Assembly: GCF_002237655.1 (NCBI RefSeq)
Contig: NZ_NOKT01000025.1
Coordinates: 1 to 64,000, forward strand
Direction: 5' to 3'
DNA from: Streptomyces sp. XY006
GTDB lineage: Bacteria; Actinomycetota; Actinomycetes; Streptomycetales; Streptomycetaceae
DNA: 64,000 nt
Shown here in pieces: positions 16,927 through 24,978 of the stretch (positions are counted from its first letter, which is position 1; every line of letters begins with the position of its first letter). The notes below the pieces were generated by a model that had not been told where the DNA came from, did no database searches, and worked only from the letters and a program-made list of their open reading frames with translations. The position numbers and the translations under genes were made by a program.

Positions 16927-17511
16927 CTACGCGAGCAGGGCGCGGGCCTGTTCGCGGGCGGAGGCGGCGGCGTCGGGGAAGATGCCGAGGCCGTGCGCGA
17001 CCAGGGCGCCCTCGTGGAGCAGCATCAGCGTCCGGGCCAGTGCGCCGGCCCGGTCCGGGGCGATGTCCTCGGCGAGCCGGGTGAACAGGTCGAGCATCCA
17101 CCGCTTCTGGCCTGTGATGACCGGGTGGGCCGGATGGGCCGGGTCGCTGATCTCCGCGTGGGCGTTGACCATGCTGCACCCCTTGGGGCTGAGGTCCGCG
17201 GCCCAGGCGCCCGTGGCGTCGAAGACGGCCAGGACCCGTGCGCGGGGATCGGGTCCGGCCGCGTCCAGGTGCCGGGCGAGGAACTCACGCCAGCGCTCGT
17301 CCCGGTCGGCCAGGTACTCCACGACGATCTGCTCCTTGGAGCCGAACCGGTCGTAGAGGGTCTTCTTCGTCACCCCGGCCTCGGCGGCGATGAGGTCGAC
17401 CCCGACGGCATGGATGCCGCGCTCGTAGAACAGCCGGGCGGCGGCGTCGAGGGCGCGGCGGGCGGCGGGGGTCATCACGATCCGGTGCGGGGTCTCGGCA
17501 GGGGTACCCAT
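16927..17511 (-). CDS. TetR family transcriptional regulator
   Basis: A 194-residue TetR regulator. Its N-terminal helix-turn-helix reads ALDAAARLFYERGIHAVGVDLIAAEAGVTKKTLYDRFGSKEQ, with the family's TLYDRFGSKE recognition-helix end. The remainder is the ligand-binding domain, containing CSMVNAHAEI and a helical C-terminus. The ATG at 17511 is only about 10 bases from a TATACT hexamer, so the transcript may be leaderless. It is divergent from an EamA transporter gene, and the 73-bp gap holds two identical operator copies, so it most likely represses both genes. Confidence 0.9.
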   Translation of the reverse strand: MGTPAETPHRIVMTPAARRALDAAARLFYERGIHAVGVDLIAAEAGVTKKTLYDRFGSKEQIVVEYLADRDERWREFLARHLDAAGPDPRARVLAVFDATGAWAADLSPKGCSMVNAHAEISDPAHPAHPVITGQKRWMLDLFTRLAEDIAPDRAGALARTLMLLHEGALVAHGLGIFPDAAASAREQARALLA

Positions 17512-17520
17512 GGCAGTCGA

Positions 17521-17573
17521 GTATACCGATCTGTATAGTGGACTGGGAACGGGTATACCGATCTGTATAGTGG
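17521..17573. promoter_or_regulatory. Duplicated TetR operators in a divergent promoter
   Basis: GTATACCGATCTGTATAG occurs at 17521-17538 and again at 17553-17570, and both copies continue identically with TGG, 32 bp apart (three helical turns). Each contains the inverted repeat TATAC-CGATCT-GTATA. The rightward copy carries TATAGT (17566-17571) as likely -10 of the transporter gene and the leftward copy carries TATACT on the minus strand as likely -10 of the TetR gene, so repressor binding would block both. Confidence 0.8.
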
Positions 17574-17583
17574 TTGTGATGTC

Positions 17584-18522
17584 GTGAACATCCTCCTGTC
17601 CCTCGCCTTCGTCCTGTGCTGGAGTTCCGGCTTCATCGGCGCCAAGCTCGGCGCGGGCAGCGCGTCCGCGCCGACCATCCTGATGTGGCGCTTCCTGCCG
17701 CTGGCCGTCGTCCTCGTGGCCGTCGCCGTCCTGCTGCGCCCGGCCTGGCGGGGGCTCACCGCCCGGGACGTCACCCGGCAGGCCGTGATCGGCGTGCTGT
17801 CGCAGAGCGGCTACCTGCTCAGCGTCTACTACGCGATCCAGCTCGGCGTCTCCAGCGGCACCACCGCCCTGATCGACGGGGTGCAGCCGCTGGTCGCCGG
17901 AGCCCTGGCGGGGCCACTGCTCGGGCAGTACGTCTCGGGCCGGCAGTGGGCGGGCCTCGCCCTGGGGCTGAGCGGTGTCGCCGTGGTCACCCTGGCCGAC
18001 GCGGCCTCCGGCACCGGCGTGGCCTGGTGGGCGTACGCCATCCCGCTGCTCGGCATGCTGTCCCTGGTCGCGGCGACGTTCCTGGAGAGCCGGTCCCGCT
18101 CGCGGGTCGCGCCCTCGGTGTCGCTGACCGTCCACTGCGCCACCAGCGCCGTCCTCTTCAGCGTGCTCGCGCTGGGCGCCGGGGCCGCCACGCCGCCCGC
18201 CGAGCCCGGGTTCTGGATCGCGGTGGCCTGGCTGGTGGGACTGTCCACATTCGGCGGGTACGGGCTGTACTGGCTCATCCTCAAGCGCTCCGGGGTCACC
18301 AAGGTCAACACCCTGATGTTCCTCATGGCGCCGGTGACGGCCGTCTGGGGGGCGCTGATGTTCGGGGAGCCGTTCGGCGTCCAGACCACACTCGGGCTGG
18401 CCGTCTGCCTCACGGCCGTCGTCGTGGTGCACCGCGGCGGCGGACGCGGGGACCAGGCCGTGACCGCGAGCGGGGGCGAACCGTCGGAGCACCGGCCGGC
18501 CCGCTCCCCCGGCCGCGCCTAG
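17584..18522 (+). CDS. EamA/DMT family transporter
   Basis: A 312-residue integral membrane protein of the drug/metabolite transporter superfamily with about ten hydrophobic segments and two EamA repeats, the first beginning LSLAFVLCWSSGFIGAKL and the second around AYAIPLLGMLSLVAATFLES. The GTG at 17584 lies about 12 bases from the predicted -10, so the transcript has almost no leader. It is divergently paired with the TetR gene and is therefore probably a ligand-induced exporter. The hydrophilic C-terminus (about 35 residues) is cytoplasmic. Substrate unknown. Confidence 0.9.
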   Translation: MNILLSLAFVLCWSSGFIGAKLGAGSASAPTILMWRFLPLAVVLVAVAVLLRPAWRGLTARDVTRQAVIGVLSQSGYLLSVYYAIQLGVSSGTTALIDGVQPLVAGALAGPLLGQYVSGRQWAGLALGLSGVAVVTLADAASGTGVAWWAYAIPLLGMLSLVAATFLESRSRSRVAPSVSLTVHCATSAVLFSVLALGAGAATPPAEPGFWIAVAWLVGLSTFGGYGLYWLILKRSGVTKVNTLMFLMAPVTAVWGALMFGEPFGVQTTLGLAVCLTAVVVVHRGGGRGDQAVTASGGEPSEHRPARSPGRA

Positions 18523-18558
18523 CCCGCCGCGCCTTCCGGCCCCGGGATCGACGCGGTG

Positions 18559-19908
18559 TCAGAAGCCGCCGCCGAAGTCCCCTCCCCCGCCGAAGTCGCC
18601 GCCCCCGAAGCCTCCTCCGAAGTCACCGCCGAAGTCGCCGGAGCTGAAGTCGGCACCCGAGACGTCGCCGCCCTCGTAGCCGCCGAAGTCGCCGTAGCCG
18701 GAGCCGTAGTCGGCCCCGTAGGCCGGGGCGGCCATCATGCTGCCGAGCATGGTGCCCACCAGCAGGCCGGGCAGCAGCCCGCCGCCGAAGTAGCCACCGG
18801 CCCAGGGGCCGTAGGCCGGGCCGGCCTCCCAGTAGGGGCGGCGGCCGTCAGCGGTGTCGACCTCGCGGATCACCGGGTCGCGGCCCTCGGCGAGCCGCGT
18901 CCGGTCGGCCGCGCAGACCGGCACCTCACGCGCGGCGCCACCCGGCGGCGTCCAGCTCGCGTCGGTGACCGACGGGCCGTGCCGCGGGTCGAAGAAGCAG
19001 GGCGGGCGGCGCTCCGGCAGCGGCTCGCCCGCACGGCGCGCGGCGAGTCGCGCCAGGGAGAACCGGCCGTCCTCCACGGCCTCGGTGACGGCCTTCACGT
19101 CCTCCGGCCGCACCGCCGCGGCCATCAGGGACTTGGCCTGCTCGTAGGCGTCCAGCGCGCGTTCGTAGTCGCCGCGCATGGCGTCGTCGGCGCCGGGTTC
19201 CCCGGGGTGGAAGTCGAGGCGGTCGAGCTCCTCGCCGAACGCGGTGATGTCCTCGTCGACGACCACCCGCAGCTTCTCCAGCGCGGCCCGCTGCTCCTCC
19301 TCGTGGCGGCGCCGGTTGCGCCGCACCACGGCGTAGGCGCCCGCACCGCCGGCCGCGACCAGGGCACCGACCGTGATCAGCCCGCCGACCGGCACGTCGC
19401 CGCGCGAGCCGTCGCTCCAGCTGCTCGGGGCGGTGCCGCCCACGTTGCGCAGGGCGTCGTCGACGAAGTCGTTCAGCTGGGCCTTGGCGTCGCCCGCGCC
19501 GCGCACGGCCGTGACCAGGTTGGACACCGACTGGCGGCTCATCACGGAGCTGTCCGCGCGGGCGTCGAACCGGTCACCGAGGCGGATGCCGTACAGGCCG
19601 GTCACGCCGGTCTCGGTGCGCAGGTTCCGGAAGAGGTCCTGGGTGGGGTACCCGGCGGGGAGGACGGCCACGAAGACGGGCTTGTCCGCGTCCCGGATCT
19701 TGTCGGCGAGCGCCTGCGCGTCCGACTCCGCCAGCTGGCCGGCGGCGGCCGGATCGACGTACACGGGGTTCTCGCGCAGTTCCCGGGCGACCTCCGTCAG
19801 GTCGGTGGCCGCGTGCGCACCGGGCGCACCGGCCAGCAGTACCGCCAGTACGGCGGCGACCGGCACGATCAGCAGGCGTACGACAGTGCGCACCAGTGCG
19901 GCCCTCAT
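18559..19908 (-). CDS. TPM-domain-like membrane protein with Gly-rich C-terminus
   Basis: A 449-residue protein. A signal peptide (VVRLLIVPVAAVLAVLLAGAPGAHA) is followed by an extracytoplasmic region to about residue 165 resembling the TPM/YgcG-type domain in layout (NPVYVDPAAAGQL, ADKPVFVAVLPAGY). One membrane segment, about 175-200, precedes a cytoplasmic coiled-coil-prone part (RRNRRRHEEEQRAALEKL). A further hydrophobic stretch (GLLPGLLVGTMLGSMMAAP) leads to a tail of about 25 residues made of GGDFGGG repeats. Function unknown. It is divergent from the SLATT-like gene 156 bp away. A very similar architecture is common in Streptomyces. Confidence 0.75.
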   Translation of the reverse strand: MRAALVRTVVRLLIVPVAAVLAVLLAGAPGAHAATDLTEVARELRENPVYVDPAAAGQLAESDAQALADKIRDADKPVFVAVLPAGYPTQDLFRNLRTETGVTGLYGIRLGDRFDARADSSVMSRQSVSNLVTAVRGAGDAKAQLNDFVDDALRNVGGTAPSSWSDGSRGDVPVGGLITVGALVAAGGAGAYAVVRRNRRRHEEEQRAALEKLRVVVDEDITAFGEELDRLDFHPGEPGADDAMRGDYERALDAYEQAKSLMAAAVRPEDVKAVTEAVEDGRFSLARLAARRAGEPLPERRPPCFFDPRHGPSVTDASWTPPGGAAREVPVCAADRTRLAEGRDPVIREVDTADGRRPYWEAGPAYGPWAGGYFGGGLLPGLLVGTMLGSMMAAPAYGADYGSGYGDFGGYEGGDVSGADFSSGDFGGDFGGGFGGGDFGGGGDFGGGF

Positions 19909-20064
19909 ATGTTCGAAGCTACCTGAACCGGTACAGAAACGGATATCCGTGAGGGCAGGGATTTCGGGAGGCGGCTGCGCCTACGATGCCTCCTGGCCCA
20001 CCGCCGTGGGCCGGTCCGGCCGGTCCGGCCGAGCGGTCGCAGCAGAAGGGGCGGGAAGAGGGGC

Positions 20065-20751
20065 ATGTTCGGAAGACGCAGAGCCGCGGACATGACGGTG
20101 TCCGCACTCGCCGAGCTGGACCGGTCGCGGACGCGGGCCGACCTGTTGTGGGAGCTGTTCCGGCACGCCGAGGCCGAGGTGACGTCGGCGATCGACTGGT
20201 ACCTGGCCCGGCGCCAGGGCCCGGCGATGTGGTCGCGGTCGCTGCGGGCGCTGGCCGCGCTGCTCGGCGTCGCCGGCACGATCACGCCGCTGGTGCACGC
20301 CGCCGCGCCCACGGCCGTGCAGCCCGAGTGGGGCTTCGTGTTCCTGGCCGGCGGGGCGGGCTGCGTCCTGTTCGACCGGATCTTCGGCTTCTCCGCGTCC
20401 TGGACCCGCTACATCCGCACCCAGCTGGCGCTGCAGCAGCTTCTGAAGAGGGCGCAGTCCGACTGGGCGCAGGCGTACCTGCGCACCACCGACTCCCCCA
20501 GCGACAAGGAGCAGGCCGCGCTGCTCGCGGTGATCGAGCGGCTGCGCACGGACGCGCAGCGGATCATCGAGGACGAGGGCACGGCGTGGGTCGGCTACCT
20601 GGCCGACGGCGTCGAGGAACTCACCCGCTCCACGTCCCACGCCGAAGGCCGGCGTCCGCACGCGGCGGGCCTCTTCCGCCTCGACCGCACCCCGGGCCGG
20701 GACAGGAACGGCGACCTCCCCGGCCCCCGCTCCCGCGACACGGCGATGTGA
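20065..20751 (+). CDS. SLATT/DUF4231-like two-helix membrane protein
   Basis: A 228-residue protein with a cytoplasmic N-terminus, a hairpin of two membrane segments (about 58-80, SLRALAALLGVAGTITPLV, and 93-112, WGFVFLAGGAGCVLFDRIFG), and a long helical cytoplasmic region. The motif AIDWYLARRQGPAMWSR before the first helix and the spacing of the hairpin fit the SLATT domain, proposed to act as a pore-forming effector in nucleotide-signalling conflict systems. No nucleotide-sensor or cyclase gene is next to it. The ATG at 20065 follows GAAGAGGGGC. The divergent neighbour is the TPM-like membrane protein. Confidence 0.65.
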   Translation: MFGRRRAADMTVSALAELDRSRTRADLLWELFRHAEAEVTSAIDWYLARRQGPAMWSRSLRALAALLGVAGTITPLVHAAAPTAVQPEWGFVFLAGGAGCVLFDRIFGFSASWTRYIRTQLALQQLLKRAQSDWAQAYLRTTDSPSDKEQAALLAVIERLRTDAQRIIEDEGTAWVGYLADGVEELTRSTSHAEGRRPHAAGLFRLDRTPGRDRNGDLPGPRSRDTAM

Positions 20752-20800
20752 GGTCCGCGGGTCCCGGCCCGGGCAGCCGGGACCCGCGGCCCGCCCGCGG

Positions 20801-22405
20801 CTACTGCGCCGGCTCGACTCCCGCGCGCAGCAGGCCGTACGTGTACGCGTCCTCCAGGGCCTGCCAGCTCGCGGCGATGACGTTGTCGGCGACGCCCACC
20901 GTCGACCACTCGCCCGAGCCGTCGGAGGTGGAGATCAGCACCCGGGTCGTCGAGTTGGTGCCGTGCTTGCCTTCGAGGATGCGGACCTTGTAGTCCACCA
21001 GCTCCAGCTTGGCGAGCTGCGGGTAGATCTTCTCCAGCCCGACGCGCAGGGCCCGGTCCAGTGCGTTGACCGGGCCGTTGCCCTCGGCCGTGGCGACGAT
21101 GCGCTCGCCCTTGGCCCACAGCTTGACGGTCGCCTCGTTCGCGTGGGACCCGTCGGGCCGGTCCTCGACGATGGCCCGCCAGGACTCGACCTCGAAGTAG
21201 CGCGGCGGCTTGCCCTGCACCTCGGTGCGCAGCAGGATCTCGAAGCTCGCGTCGGCGGCCTCGTAGGTGTAGCCCCTGAGTTCGCGCTCCTTGACCCGCT
21301 CGACGACCCGGCCGACCAGCTCGCGGTCGTCGCCGAGGTCGATGCCGAGTTCCTTGCCCTTGAGCTCGATGGAGGCGCGCCCGGCCATGTCGGAGACCAG
21401 CATCCGCATGGTGTTGCCGACCTGCTCGGGGTCGATGTGCTGGTACAGGTCCGGGTCGACCTTGATGGCCGAGGCGTGCAGTCCCGCCTTGTGGGCGAAG
21501 GCGGACAGGCCCACGTACGGCTGGTGCGTGGAGGGCGTGAGGTTGACGACCTCGGCGATGGCGTGCGAGATGCGGGTCATCTCGCACAGGTGCCCCTCGG
21601 GCAGGACCCGCTTGCCGTACTTCAGTTCCAGGGCCGCCACGACCGGGAAGAGGTTGGCGTTGCCGACGCGCTCGCCGTAGCCGTTGGCCGTGCACTGCAC
21701 GTGCGTGGCGCCCGCGTCGACCGCCGCGAGGGTGTTGGCCACCGCGCAGCCCGTGTCGTCCTGGGCGTGGATGCCGAGCCGGGCGCCGGTGTCGGCCAGG
21801 ACCGTGGCGACGACCGCCTGGATCTGCGCCGGGAGCATGCCGCCGTTGGTGTCGCACAGGACCACGACGTCCGCGCCGGCCTCGGAGGCCGTGCGGACGA
21901 CCGACTTCGCGTACTCCGGGTTGGCGCGGTAGCCGTCGAAGAAGTGCTCGCAGTCCACGAAGACCCGGCGGCCCTGCTCCTTCAGGAAGGAGACCGTGTC
22001 GCGGACCATCTCCAGGTTCTCGTCGAGGGTCGTGCGCAGGGCGAGTTCGACATGGCGGTCGTGCGACTTGGCGACCAGGGTGATCACCGGGGCGCCGGAC
22101 TCCAGCAGGGCCCTGACCTGAGGGTCCTCCGCGGCCCTTGCGCCGGCGCGGCGGGTGGAGCCGAACGCGACCAGCTGAGCGTGACGGAAGCGGATCTCCT
22201 CCCGGGCGCGGGCGAAGAACTCGGTGTCCCGGGGGTTCGCGCCGGGCCAGCCGCCCTCGATGAAGCCCACGCCGAAGTCGTCCAGGTGCCGTGCGATGGC
22301 GAGCTTGTCCGCGACGGTGAGGTTGATGCCCTCCCGCTGCGCGCCGTCGCGCAGGGTGGTGTCGAAGACGTGGAACGAATCGTCGAGCTCGCTGGTAGCG
22401 GTCAT
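20801..22405 (-). CDS. cimA: Citramalate synthase
   Basis: A 534-residue enzyme of the DRE-TIM metallolyase superfamily that condenses pyruvate with acetyl-CoA to (R)-citramalate, the first step of a threonine-independent route to 2-oxobutyrate and isoleucine. Features: metal-binding start FDTTLRDGAQREG at 14-26, KSHDRHVE, the active-site segment GIHAQDDTGCAVANTLAAV, and NGYGERVGNANL; the C-terminal third is the leucine/isoleucine-binding LeuA-type allosteric domain. Length and the C-terminal domain distinguish it from isopropylmalate synthase. The upstream 300 bp hold a terminator-like hairpin and a short Ile-containing open frame, so attenuation is possible. Confidence 0.92.
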   Translation of the reverse strand: MTATSELDDSFHVFDTTLRDGAQREGINLTVADKLAIARHLDDFGVGFIEGGWPGANPRDTEFFARAREEIRFRHAQLVAFGSTRRAGARAAEDPQVRALLESGAPVITLVAKSHDRHVELALRTTLDENLEMVRDTVSFLKEQGRRVFVDCEHFFDGYRANPEYAKSVVRTASEAGADVVVLCDTNGGMLPAQIQAVVATVLADTGARLGIHAQDDTGCAVANTLAAVDAGATHVQCTANGYGERVGNANLFPVVAALELKYGKRVLPEGHLCEMTRISHAIAEVVNLTPSTHQPYVGLSAFAHKAGLHASAIKVDPDLYQHIDPEQVGNTMRMLVSDMAGRASIELKGKELGIDLGDDRELVGRVVERVKERELRGYTYEAADASFEILLRTEVQGKPPRYFEVESWRAIVEDRPDGSHANEATVKLWAKGERIVATAEGNGPVNALDRALRVGLEKIYPQLAKLELVDYKVRILEGKHGTNSTTRVLISTSDGSGEWSTVGVADNVIAASWQALEDAYTYGLLRAGVEPAQ

Positions 22406-22517
22406 GGTGTCAAGGCTCCTGAGGATGGGATCTCGGTCGTACCGGAATGACCGGCTCCACCGCCCTCACATACTCCCTCGCGCTCTCGCCTCCGGCTGCG
22501 GGTGGGCCAGAAATGCG

Positions 22518-22543
22518 AAAAACCTCTCGCGGGTGCGAGAGGT
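22518..22543 (-). terminator. Intrinsic terminator or attenuator upstream of cimA
   Basis: On the minus strand ACCTCTCGC, loop ACCC, GCGAGAGGT is a perfect 9-bp stem followed by five T. It is about 110 bases before the cimA start and about 165 bases after the stop of the upstream gene. It could terminate that gene or attenuate cimA. Confidence 0.75.
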
Positions 22544-22597
22544 CTGCGCGCGGGTCGAGGACGACGGTGTCCGCCCGTACCTGGTCGTACGTGACGG

Positions 22598-22633
22598 TCA
22601 CTGCGGACCGGCGCGCCTGCTGCCAATAATCAT
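22598..22633 (-). CDS. Possible 11-residue leader peptide upstream of cimA
   Basis: An open frame ATG ATT ATT ... TGA encodes MIIGSRRAGPQ. Two adjacent ATT isoleucine codons are unusual in DNA of this composition and stand about 55 bases before the terminator-like hairpin at 22518-22543, an arrangement expected for attenuation by charged tRNA-Ile. No good ribosome binding site is visible, and the alternative is chance. Confidence 0.3.
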   Translation of the reverse strand: MIIGSRRAGPQ

Positions 22634-22706
22634 GGCGAACGAGAGCACGGGGGCAGTCTGGCACAACCCCCGCGCCCCGCTCACGGTTGTCTCAGGATGC
22701 GGTCGG

Positions 22707-23945
22707 TCACTTCAGGTGACGGACGTAGACGTGCGAGGTGTCGTACGTGTCGCCGGGCACGAGGTCGGGTGAGGCACTGGCGAAGGCGACCGTGCGTCCG
22801 TGCCGGTCGAGGACGGGCGGGGACACGCTCTGGTCGTTGGGACCGCCCCGGGCGTCCGCGCTGACGAGGGTCGTGCGCCCGGTGCGCAGGTCGCGGACGT
22901 AGGCGCGGTGGGTGTGGCCGGTGTCGCCCGGGTCGGCCGAGACGAAGGCCAGGTACCGGTTGTGGGCGCTGAGCTGCCCGAAGGCGGTGAAGGCGGCCGG
23001 GCCGGCGTCGATCCGGCGCAGCTCGCCGGTCCGCAGCTCGCGGACGAAGACGTTGTGGCCCTGGTTGGTGTCCCCGGGCGTGAGCTGCGTGTCGAGGGAG
23101 CCGAAGACGGCGTACCGTCCGTCGGCGCTGATCCGCGGGAACTCGGTCTGCCCGTCGGAGGTCCGGCCGTCCGGGGCCCGGTCGGCCTGGATCAGCTCGC
23201 CGCTCGGCACGTCCCGGACCCAGGCGTCGCTCCAGTCGCCCGAGGCGGGGTGCGGCACGAGGAACCGGTAGGCGACGCGCCGGCCGTCGGCGCTGATGGA
23301 CGGGTTCGTGGCGGCGGTCTTGCGGTCCCCCGCGGCGGGGACCTGGCTGACGCGGACGGCCTCGCCGCTGGTGCGGTCGACGCGGTAGACGCGGCCCCAG
23401 CGGTCCTCGCCCTCCGGGAGTCCGGACTGCTGGGCGACGAACGCGACGTAGCGGCCGTCGGCGCTGAGGGCCGGCTGCCGGCCGGTGTCGTAGCCGGGGG
23501 CGACGGTGTCCTCGATGCGCTGCAGGGCGCCGGCCTGCAGGTCCTCGACCCAGACGTGACTGCGGCCGTCGGCGGGATCGGTGGCGCTGAAGGCCAGGTG
23601 CCGGCCGTCGCCGCTGAGCGCGACGTCGTCGACGGAGCCCTCGACCGCGCGGCCGGCCATCCTGGTCGTGCCGGTCCGCAGGTCGCGGACGAAGGCGTCG
23701 GCGGTGCCGTCGGTGTCGCCGGCGACGAGGTTGCCGGCGCTGGAGACGAAGGCCAGATGACGGCCGTCGGCGCTCAGACCGGGGCCGCCGGAGGGGCCGT
23801 TGCCCTCGGTGCCGTCCGGGGCGAGGCTCGCCTTCTCGGTCCGCGGCGGCGCGGGTGCGGCGGTCGCGGGCAGTGCGGCGGCGCCGAGCGTGACGGCCAG
23901 GGCCACGCCGAGCGCGACGGACGTGGCCCTCCTGGTGCTGGTCAT
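22707..23945 (-). CDS. Secreted TolB/PD40-type beta-propeller protein
   Basis: A 412-residue protein with a signal peptide (ATSVALGVALAVTLGAAALPATA) followed by about six repeats of the form LSADGRHLAFVSSAGNLVAGDTDGTADAFVRDLRTG, the pattern of PD40/TolB-like propeller blades. It is probably exported and may bind protein or ligand; no catalytic signature is visible. The ATG at 23945 follows AGGGGGAACAGC; an upstream in-frame extension of 31 residues lacks a signal-like start and is rejected. It stands between cimA and a TetR gene on the same strand. Confidence 0.8.
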   Translation of the reverse strand: MTSTRRATSVALGVALAVTLGAAALPATAAPAPPRTEKASLAPDGTEGNGPSGGPGLSADGRHLAFVSSAGNLVAGDTDGTADAFVRDLRTGTTRMAGRAVEGSVDDVALSGDGRHLAFSATDPADGRSHVWVEDLQAGALQRIEDTVAPGYDTGRQPALSADGRYVAFVAQQSGLPEGEDRWGRVYRVDRTSGEAVRVSQVPAAGDRKTAATNPSISADGRRVAYRFLVPHPASGDWSDAWVRDVPSGELIQADRAPDGRTSDGQTEFPRISADGRYAVFGSLDTQLTPGDTNQGHNVFVRELRTGELRRIDAGPAAFTAFGQLSAHNRYLAFVSADPGDTGHTHRAYVRDLRTGRTTLVSADARGGPNDQSVSPPVLDRHGRTVAFASASPDLVPGDTYDTSHVYVRHLK

Positions 23946-24070
23946 GTGCTGTTCCCCCTGTGTTCCCCGTGGACGCTGCTCCCCCGGCCCCGCGCCGAGG
24001 GCTCCCCAGAGCCAACAGCACACTCGGTCACGGGTCAATCCGTCGTAATGAGTACGACCCGGGCGTGCGT

Positions 24071-24685
24071 TCAGGCGTCCGCGAGGAGGCCGTCGGCGAG
24101 GAACTCGCGCACGTGGCCGAGGACTTGGGCCCGGTCAGTGCCGCGCAGGCCGATCGCCACATGGATGGACAGGCCGTCCAGCAGGGCGCGCAGCCGGGCG
24201 GCGAAGCGGTCCGGGTCGACGCGGCGGAACTCGCCGCGCGAGATGCCCTCGGCAAGCAGGGCGACCAGGTCGCGGTGCCAGGCGCCCTCGATGGCGGCCT
24301 GCCGGTCACGGGCGTTCTCGTCGGCGCCCTGCGAGCGGTTCCAGACCTCCAGCCACAGGGTCCAGTGCGGGTCGCGGTGGCCGTCGGGGACGTACAGGTC
24401 GACGTAGGCGTCGAGCCGCTCGCGTGCCGGGGCGGCCCGGGTCAGCAGCAGGGCACGCTCGGCCCCGAGCCGGCCCTCGCTCCACTCCAGGGTGCGCAGC
24501 AGCAGTTCGTCCTTGGAGCCGAAGTAGTAGAGCAGATGACCGCTGCTCATCCCGACCTCGCGGCCGAGCGCGGCCATGGTGAGCTTCTCCAGCCCACGCT
24601 CGGCGATCATCGCCATGGCGGCGGCGAGCACGTCCTCACGGGGCGGAGCCGGGGTACGACGACGGGGCGCGGCAGCGGAACTCAC
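24071..24685 (-). CDS. TetR family transcriptional regulator of the urease-like locus (likely)
   Basis: A 204-residue TetR-type regulator. The helix-turn-helix is VLAAAMAMIAERGLEKLTMAALGREVGMSSGHLLYYFGSKDELL. The GTG at 24685 (VSSAAAPRRRTPAPPRED) is chosen because the frame upstream is a degenerate repeat; an internal ATG about 23 codons later would remove part of the first helix. It lies downstream of the agmatine deiminase gene on the same strand, about 290 bp away. Its position suggests it controls the urease-like operon through the inverted repeat at 28460-28480, which is inference. Confidence 0.85.
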   Translation of the reverse strand: MSSAAAPRRRTPAPPREDVLAAAMAMIAERGLEKLTMAALGREVGMSSGHLLYYFGSKDELLLRTLEWSEGRLGAERALLLTRAAPARERLDAYVDLYVPDGHRDPHWTLWLEVWNRSQGADENARDRQAAIEGAWHRDLVALLAEGISRGEFRRVDPDRFAARLRALLDGLSIHVAIGLRGTDRAQVLGHVREFLADGLLADA

Positions 24686-24978
24686 GGGTTCGCCACCGCG
24701 CAGGGCACCGCCGGGGTCCTTCCCACCGGGTGGGGCACCACCAGGATCGCGTGAACCGCACAGGGCGCCGCCGGGATCGCGCCCGCACGGGGACCCGGGC
24801 CCTGCGTCGCGTGGTGCCCGGATCGCGGTTTGTGCGTCGCGGGCCGGCCCGCGCGGGTGGGTCGCGCGGGGGCCGGGTGTTCGTGCGGGGCCGCGTCGGG
24901 GGCTGTCCGGGGGCCCGGCGGCTTGGTGCGGTCGTGGTCGCGGGACGCGCGGCGCAGCGTTTCGTTCACCCGTACGTT
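24686..24978. other. Intergenic stretch with degenerate GC-rich repeats
   Basis: Between the agmatine deiminase and TetR genes. Imperfect copies of CCGCGCAGGGCACCGCCGGG appear around 24697, 24752 and, partly, 24735 (CACCACCAGGATCGCG). Frames on both strands are open but low complexity, with no convincing ribosome site. No gene is called. Confidence 0.5.

Noticed and set aside
22402-22664. Longer open frames upstream of cimA as a real protein or leader
   Set aside because: They run through the terminator hairpin and are random-like; only the short Ile-containing frame is worth mention, with low confidence.
24686-24978. A gene between the agmatine deiminase and TetR genes
   Set aside because: Frames are Pro/Ala/Gly/Arg-rich, lack ribosome sites, and overlap degenerate repeats.
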